From: Ruminiclostridium herbifermentans
GTDB lineage: Bacteria > Bacillota > Clostridia > Acetivibrionales > DSM-1351
DNA length: 64,000 nt
Direction: 5' to 3'
NCBI RefSeq assembly: GCF_005473905.2
Contig: NZ_CP061336.1
Span: forward strand, 3,278,501-3,342,500
The translations under genes and the position numbers were made by a program. Each line of letters opens with the position of its first letter. Position 1 is the stretch's first letter. A model generated the notes under the pieces. That model did not search any database. It saw only the letters and a program-made list of their open reading frames with translations, and was not told where the DNA came from. Of the stretch, positions 59,454 to 64,000 are shown in pieces.

Positions 59454-59699
59454 TCAATCTTTTCTATCTAAAATTTTCGACACAACCTCAAGTCGCTTTT
59501 TTCCGCATTGTTGACGAAGTACAGTTGTAAATTCTCCAGATGTATTGGTAAATACTTTGGTTTCATTGTTTTCTACTATTCTTTTAATACTATCAATCAT
59601 TTCATTTTCAAGAATTTCACTACACCAATACTTATCAATTACTCTTGACAAAGCTTCTGCAAGCTCACGCTGGTTTTTATAAAAACTTTTGATTTCCAT
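59454..59699 (-). CDS. Small leading gene of the BREX operon, function unknown
   Basis: 81 residues, helical and charged: EIKSFYKNQRELAEALSRVI at the start and TTVLRQQCGKKRLEVVSKIL at the end. I recognise no domain. It is transcribed from the BREX promoter, has its own AGGTGA four bases before the ATG, and ends 15 bases before brxA. A small leading gene ahead of brxA has been seen in clostridial BREX loci; it could be a regulator or anti-repressor. Confidence 0.7.
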   Translation of the reverse strand: MEIKSFYKNQRELAEALSRVIDKYWCSEILENEMIDSIKRIVENNETKVFTNTSGEFTTVLRQQCGKKRLEVVSKILDRKD

Positions 59700-59742
59700 T
59701 TAGTCACCTGCTTACCTTTTATCATTTTTATATTGTTTTCTT

Positions 59743-59771
59743 ATTATATCATTATCATTTTTATACTACAA
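59743..59771 (-). promoter_or_regulatory. Promoter of the BREX operon
   Basis: Minus strand -35 TTGTAG (59766-59771), 17-bp spacer, perfect -10 TATAAT (59743-59748), 44 bases upstream of the first start codon. Confidence 0.6.
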
Positions 59772-59913
59772 CATTAAATGTAATTTTTTGTAAGTCTTTA
59801 ATTACGACCCACTCCACTGTTTATCATGCTTGTGAGTAAAAATAGACTTTACATCCCATCATTGCTAATATGAAGACATAAAATAATATCACATTACAAA
59901 GGAGCGATATATA

Positions 59914-60030
59914 TTGCCTTATATGTATGCTACAATTCGTGATTTTCGATCGTTGATCGTTTACCAAAGGGCCAAAGAAATGGCTAATGATATATGCGAA
60001 CTATCGAAAAAATTCCCACCGTCAGAGAGA
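59914..60030 (+). pseudogene. 5' fragment of a four-helix-bundle (23S rRNA intervening-sequence type) protein gene
   Basis: A TTG start nine bases after AAAGGAG opens a frame reading FRSLIVYQRAKEMANDICEL and SKKFPPSER, the start of the four-helix bundle protein family often encoded in rRNA intervening sequences and mobile DNA. Homology ends at about 60025 where an oppositely oriented broken gene begins, so about two thirds are missing. Confidence 0.7.
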
Positions 60031-60600
60031 CCTGCTATAACTTTTAAGCGGTTCAGGTTGTTTAATACGCTCTCAGCATATTCCATTGTAGGATATCTGA
60101 AAATACTGTTGATTTCAGTGCTGAAGCTTGTGTACCACCATTTCAGTTGTTTATCATCGTCAGCTAGTATAAATATACTGTTACTATCAACAAATCTACC
60201 AAACTGATTTTTAATTACATAACATTTTTTCTCTGGAACTAACATTGATTTAACTTTAATATGATGAGACATTTTTGCTCTGTAGTTGTCACTCTCTAGC
60301 TTTAACAAAGCTAATTCAGCCCTTTCCTGACTATTATAGCTACGTTCCATTTTAGGATAACAGGAATATGTATACTCGTATTTGCTTATGCGTTTTATGC
60401 TATCTGCATGTACATGTTGGTTATTTTCGTCAACAATAAAAAGTCTGATTGAGTATCCTAAGTTCCCATAACTCTATATTTGCTTTCACGTAAATTATAT
60501 TGGGTTTTTACTGTACTTAGATATCCATCGGTACAATTTAAAAATGGAATCATATGTAATCTATCCATATTTACTTTTGGATTCTTACCAGAAGTTGACC
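60031..60600 (-). pseudogene. Broken gene of unknown function
   Basis: Minus-strand coding sequence is spread over two frames: HMIPFLNCTDGYLSTVKTQY ending at a stop at 60458-60460, and, after a one-base shift, GYSIRLFIVDENNQHVHADS continuing through MERSYNSQERAELALLKLES to about NLNRLKVIAGLSDGG at the junction. Both halves look protein-like, so this is a frameshifted, 3'-truncated gene. A further possible upstream part lies at 60571-60762. I do not recognise the family. Confidence 0.55.
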
Positions 60601-60699
60601 CAAGCCGTAATAAATCATTCCATCAAAATGCAGTACTCCAACCTGCAATAAATGCTCTTTACCCTTTATATCCATTATCAATTTCATTGCACAACCAAA

Positions 60700-60821
60700 A
60701 TTTTCTATTGTATGTACTGATGAACAATATGATAAATGGGTTGCAAGTAAACAAATACTCAATTTAGATAATCAAAGTAAGATTGTTGTAATAAATAAGG
60801 TTAAGAAGGATAAATTGTAAA
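60700..60821 (+). pseudogene. Possible 3' fragment of an unknown plus-strand gene
   Basis: The plus strand reads FSIVCTDEQYDKWVASKQIL and LNLDNQSKIVVINKVKKDKL before TAA at 60819-60821, a composition typical of real protein, but no start or upstream body can be found. It is one of several gene scraps between BREX and the integrase. Confidence 0.35.
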
Positions 60822-60885
60822 CTTCTATCAAGGGCGGTTACTATCTCAGCACATTGTTAGGTACTAACCGCTTGCTAAACAAAAA

Positions 60886-60909
60886 ACGCCCTCCGTTTCT
60901 GGAAGGCGT
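60886..60909 (-). terminator. Terminator of the small-gene operon beside the integrase
   Basis: ACGCCCTCC (60886-60894) pairs with GGAAGGCGT (60901-60909) apart from one mismatch, around a 6-base loop; TTTTTTG follows on the minus strand, 17 bases past the preceding gene. Confidence 0.9.
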
Positions 60910-60925
60910 ATAGTATAGGACTATA

Positions 60926-61471
60926 TCAACTAATTTTTTCACTTTGTTCTTTTCTGAATAGTTCATCAATATTATTTACTCTTACTTTTATTGTATTATC
61001 AATATTATTAATCTTATCTGCTCTTGCAGTACCATAAACATCAAAATCCCAATGTCCTTTAATAAGTCTTATTTTAACGCTTTGTCCTTTATATTTATCT
61101 GGTCTATTTATGTCAATGCATTGATATATAACATTATGTGGTATAACAGCAATCTTACTTTTATTAAGTGCATGTCTTCCACAAACAAAGACAAAATATA
61201 AATTTCTACTATTTGTTTTAAGTGTTTTTATTTCATCAATTTGACTTTTCGTAAATGGAAAGTTCCATATGCTACTACCCCTTGAATCACTCTCACTGGA
61301 AGGACTTTCACTACATTTTACATATACTCTAAAATCTCCTTTGTCTGTTGTAAAATCATATATTTTTCTATTTATATCAACTCGTTCATCGAAGAGAGCA
61401 GGAACAATTCCATTATTTAATAAATATGATAAAAAAGCTCCACAATAAAAATCTTCTCTTGTAATATTCAT
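60926..61471 (-). CDS. Hypothetical protein, possible nuclease-like fold
   Basis: 181 residues, not recognised, no membrane segment. DFYCGAFLSYLLNNGIVPAL at the N-terminus, then YDFTTDKGDFRVYVKCSESP (about 38-57): the D...VYVKCS spacing is reminiscent of PD-(D/E)xK nucleases, with Glu26 or Asp31 upstream, but this is weak. LYFVFVCGRHALNKSKIAVI follows. AGGGGTAACTGATA precedes the ATG. It is third in an operon with the two small genes upstream (13-base gap). Confidence 0.5.
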   Translation of the reverse strand: MNITREDFYCGAFLSYLLNNGIVPALFDERVDINRKIYDFTTDKGDFRVYVKCSESPSSESDSRGSSIWNFPFTKSQIDEIKTLKTNSRNLYFVFVCGRHALNKSKIAVIPHNVIYQCIDINRPDKYKGQSVKIRLIKGHWDFDVYGTARADKINNIDNTIKVRVNNIDELFRKEQSEKIS

Positions 61472-61483
61472 TATCAGTTACCC

Positions 61484-61729
61484 CTAAAGTTTTATACAAC
61501 CCATACTTTTCTCTAACTCTTCTTTACGAGAATCTTCTCCATACTCTATCTTATAAAGTAAATCTGAAATCATTTCTTTTAATTGACCAATATGTGTTGA
61601 AAGATAGCCATCCATTTGTGCATTTGTCAAGTCATAAACCCTACCATTTTCTAACTGTTGAAGTTTATTATTGATGTTTTGAATTTCAATAGAAAACCTT
61701 TTTGAAATGTCAATCTTTTTCTCACACAT
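61484..61729 (-). CDS. Small helical protein of unknown function
   Basis: 81 residues, largely helical and charged, with a likely coiled-coil (IEIQNINNKLQQLENGRVYD, about 14-33) and a polar C-terminus ending GCIKL. I recognise no family. GGAGGAATTACT precedes the ATG. It lies between the zinc-ribbon gene and the hypothetical at 60926, all on one strand with short gaps. Confidence 0.55.
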   Translation of the reverse strand: MCEKKIDISKRFSIEIQNINNKLQQLENGRVYDLTNAQMDGYLSTHIGQLKEMISDLLYKIEYGEDSRKEELEKSMGCIKL

Positions 61730-61750
61730 AGTAATTCCTCCAAATAAAAA

Positions 61751-61948
61751 TTAAGCTTTTCCCGCTTCCCACTTTTTACCACACTTTAAACAAGTTATCA
61801 TTACTTTTTTACTTCCCAACATTCCACCTAATAAACCAACGGAACCAAGCAATAATCCCCCTGCTGCTGCTTTACCTAATCCAAATCCTTTATTTCCAGC
61901 TGCTATTTGTGTTGATCCGCATTTAGGACATTTAATTTCATCAGCCAT
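61751..61948 (-). CDS. Small zinc-ribbon protein
   Basis: 65 residues: CPKC near the N-terminus (7-10) and CLKCGKKW near the C-terminus (54-61) form a four-Cys zinc ribbon, separated by a Gly/Leu-rich hydrophobic stretch (about 24-48) that could insert in a membrane. Such tiny ribbons are common in phage and accessory DNA; function unknown. TAGGAGGTATATTGAA precedes the ATG. First gene of a three-gene operon. Confidence 0.75.
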   Translation of the reverse strand: MADEIKCPKCGSTQIAAGNKGFGLGKAAAGGLLLGSVGLLGGMLGSKKVMITCLKCGKKWEAGKA

Positions 61949-62372
61949 TTCAATATACCTCCTACATTAACATTTTCTTTTATTTTACAACCAATGTATG
62001 GAAATATCAATAATAAATGTAAAAAATAGAAGGAAAGTTGTCAGATGTTGAGTCCTTATAACTAAGTAATAGGTTCTCGCTTACGAAAGCGTAAACTACA
62101 TTAGTTTTCCCCTTTAAAGGGGAGCAGAAATCAAACTCAATCACATTGGAAGGACTGAGTTTAGAAGTGAATTTAACACCTTTCTAAATTTCCATATAAA
62201 TTAATCAAATACAGACTATCTGAACCTCAAATTAGAGTTTCAGGTATAAGGGGTATAGGGTATATTATTTGAACGGTTTAAAGTGTGTTTTAGGGTTGAT
62301 TATAAGAGAAAAAAGAACCTTTTCGATTTTATCGGCAAGGCTCTTAATTGGATACGGTTATTTGGCTCTTTG
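61949..62372. other. 425-base structured intergenic region beside the integrase
   Basis: No gene is supported. It holds CGCTT/AAGCG arms near 62088-62103, a perfect palindrome CCCCTTTAAAGGGG near 62119-62132, and AAACTCA/TGAGTTT arms near 62142-62172. The density of hairpins next to an integrase suggests part of a mobile element, type undetermined. Confidence 0.45.
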
Positions 62373-63303
62373 TTACTTTTTAAACATATTCTTCTTCGTT
62401 TGACTCTTTGGTGCAATCTCGTCAATTATAATTGCTATATCCTTAGTATTAGCATTATAGTACGTATTTAACTCCTTGAGTGTACTATGTCCTGTGAGTT
62501 TTTAAAGTAGGAGAGCATTTGTATTATTATTTACAGCATTAGTTATAAATGTGTGCCTATATTTGTGAATTCCTGTCTGTAGCACTCCCCTAGACCTATT
62601 ATATTTTTTTAATTCCTTATTGATTGTACTAGTGCTTAACCTATTGTTATATACTGTACAAAACAAATACTCATCAGGGTTGTCAAATTTTCTGATACTT
62701 AAATATTCTTCAAGTACTTCATATAGTGAACTAGATACTGGAATATACCTTTTTGTTTTTTGTATGATTTAAAGCTATTACTCTGTTGACCATATCAACA
62801 TTCATAACCTTGAGATTAATTAATTCTGTACGCCTAATAGCTGTACTGGCAAATACCCAAACTATACACCAATTGCGTATTGATACAAAATCCTTCTGTT
62901 TAGGTGGTTTTAACAATAGATTCATTTCTTGTTCAGTATAGATATCCTTGAATGTCTTTTGAACTTTTAATTCAATTATTTCGACTTTTGGTAAATACCC
63001 TTTACTATGTCCATAATTAAAAATAGGAGACAATTTTCGAATATATGAGTTAATTGTAGTATCTTTAAAACCGTTCTTTTTTAAGTAAAGAATATACATG
63101 TTAACAGTGACTGAATTAATAGGACTATCTCCATTAAACTCGTTAAAATACTTTAATGCATATTTGTATCCCTTAATCGTAATTTCAGATGTACCTCGTA
63201 TAGTACATAAATTATAGTATTTTTCAGCTACTTCACCCAAACTTTTTTCTTTACTTTTTTGTGTCCGAAATGCTTGTTTACCATATGTTTTCCCCTTTAG
63301 CAT
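62373..63303 (-). pseudogene. Tyrosine recombinase (integrase), inactivated by frameshift and nonsense codon
   Basis: The ATG at 63301-63303 after GGAAGAG opens an intact N-terminal SAM-like core-binding domain (TSEITIKGYKYALKYFNEF) and the first catalytic Arg in TAIRRTELINL. A frameshift near 62745 moves the frame to one reading VSSSLYEVLEEYLSIRKF, HKYRHTFITN (His-x-x-Arg), then a TAA at 62502-62504 where Gln is expected before KLTGHSTLKE (second His), and finally LNTYYNANTKD with the Tyr nucleophile; the end is at 62373-62375. All catalytic residues survive but in pieces. It lies beside the 3' end of guaA. Confidence 0.88.
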
Positions 63304-63340
63304 AATTACTCTTCCCTTCCTTATTATTTTTGACGTGTCT

Positions 63341-63428
63341 ACATCATACACACGTTAAAAACCATCAAAAAATGGTAAAAAAAGTGTGTACAATATACTA
63401 TTTTTATAGCAACATCATACACACTTTT
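63341..63428. repeat. Direct and inverted repeats upstream of the integrase
   Basis: ACATCATACACAC occurs at 63341-63353 and again at 63412-63424. AAAAGTGTGT (63380-63389) is perfectly complementary to ACACACTTTT (63419-63428), and ACCAT (63361-63365) to ATGGT (63371-63375). These could be integrase arm-binding or regulator sites. Confidence 0.65.
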
Positions 63429-63556
63429 ATTATTTATTTTATTTAAATTAAATACTCAGACCCTTTATTACAGCGTTTCGGCATCACTATTGTACCTGGC
63501 TTGCTGCATAGTCGCCCTGCTCACCTACGTTCCCATTGCTCCTTGCGCTGCGCAAT

Positions 63557-63598
63557 AAACGCCTCGCTTCTTCTGCCTTTGTGCAGCGCTTGGCGTTT
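63557..63598 (-). terminator. Hairpin at the guaA stop codon
   Basis: AAACGCC (63557-63563) pairs with GGCGTTT (63592-63598), overlapping the guaA stop. The inside is GC-rich compared with its surroundings. There is no clear T-run, so terminator function is uncertain. Confidence 0.35.
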
Positions 63599-64000
63599 AC
63601 TCCCACTCAATAGTTGAAGGTGGCTTACTGGTGATATCATACACTACTCTGTTTATGTTTTTGCACTCGTTGACAATGCGGTTTGAGATTTTTTCCAGCA
63701 AGTCATATGGAATTCTCGCCCAGTCAGCTGTCATGAAGTCAGTTGTTGTTACTGCGCGAAGTGCTAATGTATAGTCATAAGTTCTTTCATCGCCCATAAC
63801 ACCAACGCTCCTCATGTTTGTAAGTACTGTGAAGTATTGATTTATGTCTCTTGATATACCTGCTGCCTTTATTTCCTCACGGAAGATGTAGTCTGTATCT
63901 CTAAGTAAATCAAGCTTTTCCTTTGTCAAATCGCCAATAACTCTGATAGCAAGTCCTGGACCTGGGAATGGCTGTCTCCAAACTAAATCCTCTGGTATTC
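63597..64000 (-). CDS. guaA: GMP synthase (glutamine-hydrolysing), C-terminal part
   Basis: Open to the right edge of the window; 134 codons visible. The sequence reads [18 protein letters not shown], then the dimerisation domain, and ends [16 protein letters not shown], the invariant GuaA C-terminus. GuaA converts XMP to GMP. Its 3' end is a known integration site for genomic islands in several phyla, consistent with the integrase remnant on its downstream side. Confidence 0.97.
   Translation of the reverse strand, partial: IPEDLVWRQPFPGPGLAIRVIGDLTKEKLDLLRDTDYIFREEIKAAGISRDINQYFTVLTNMRSVGVMGDERTYDYTLALRAVTTTDFMTADWARIPYDLLEKISNRIVNECKNINRVVYDITSKPPSTIEWE

Noticed and set aside
61949-62372. 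Group II intron or IS200/IS605 end
   Set aside because: Hairpins are present but no intron domain V consensus, no TnpA or TnpB remnant and no maturase could be found.
26800-63600. A precise left attachment site for the guaA island
   Set aside because: I looked for a repeat of the guaA end (CTCCCACTCAATAG) within the window and found none.

Overview
Organism and overall character. The window is AT-rich Gram-positive DNA with strong AGGAGG-type ribosome binding sites and frequent TTG/GTG starts. A secreted protein carries a type I dockerin whose specificity positions read Ala-Leu and Val-Leu, the pattern of mesophilic cellulosome producers. This points to a clostridium of the Ruminiclostridium cellulolyticum / papyrosolvens group (inference; no 16S gene is present).

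Left part, about 1-26 kb, mostly housekeeping. It holds the end of a probable D-Ala-D-Ala carboxypeptidase, an acyl-CoA/acyl-ACP synthetase, a YbiT/YkpA-type ABC-F ATPase and a nadD-yqeK-LytR_C-rsfS cluster. A minus-strand purine operon follows in the order purE-purF-purM-purN-purH-purD. It is interrupted by repeat-bearing gaps; a MITE-like element with long inverted ends sits between purH and purD and has a partial second copy near 15.8 kb. Next come an AEC transporter, a cell-wall NlpC/P60 hydrolase with four peptidoglycan-binding repeats, an MFS transporter, a dockerin-chagasin protease inhibitor, a diguanylate cyclase, a membrane acyltransferase, a decayed pnuC, a GNAT and a CDP-alcohol phosphatidyltransferase pair, and a VOC protein.

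Right part, about 26.8-63.3 kb, a defence-rich accessory region bordered on the right by the 3' end of guaA and a decayed tyrosine integrase. From left to right it holds: an IetAS-like AAA ATPase plus subtilase pair with a third beta-propeller-like gene; a type I restriction locus wrecked by an IS21-family element and by a junction with an unusual KASIII-like gene; fic, ParE and HTH remnants; a four-gene operon built on a giant protein with one degenerate ClpB-like and three CbxX/CfxQ-like AAA modules plus a DUF4236 protein; a CoiA-like nuclease candidate; a complete type 1 BREX operon (small leader gene, brxA, brxB, brxC, pglX, pglZ, brxL); a junkyard of gene fragments; and three small genes beside the integrase.

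Most interesting. (1) The DUF4236 / four-AAA / membrane-protein operon at 38.1-44.4 kb, for which I know no described function. (2) The IetAS-like pair with a linked third gene and a promoter carrying two GGGAC boxes 20 bp apart. (3) The intact BREX operon set among broken defence genes. (4) A KASIII-like enzyme that keeps its Cys but lacks the His and Asn. (5) The dispersed MITE-like repeat. All function calls come from reading motifs by eye; no searches were run.
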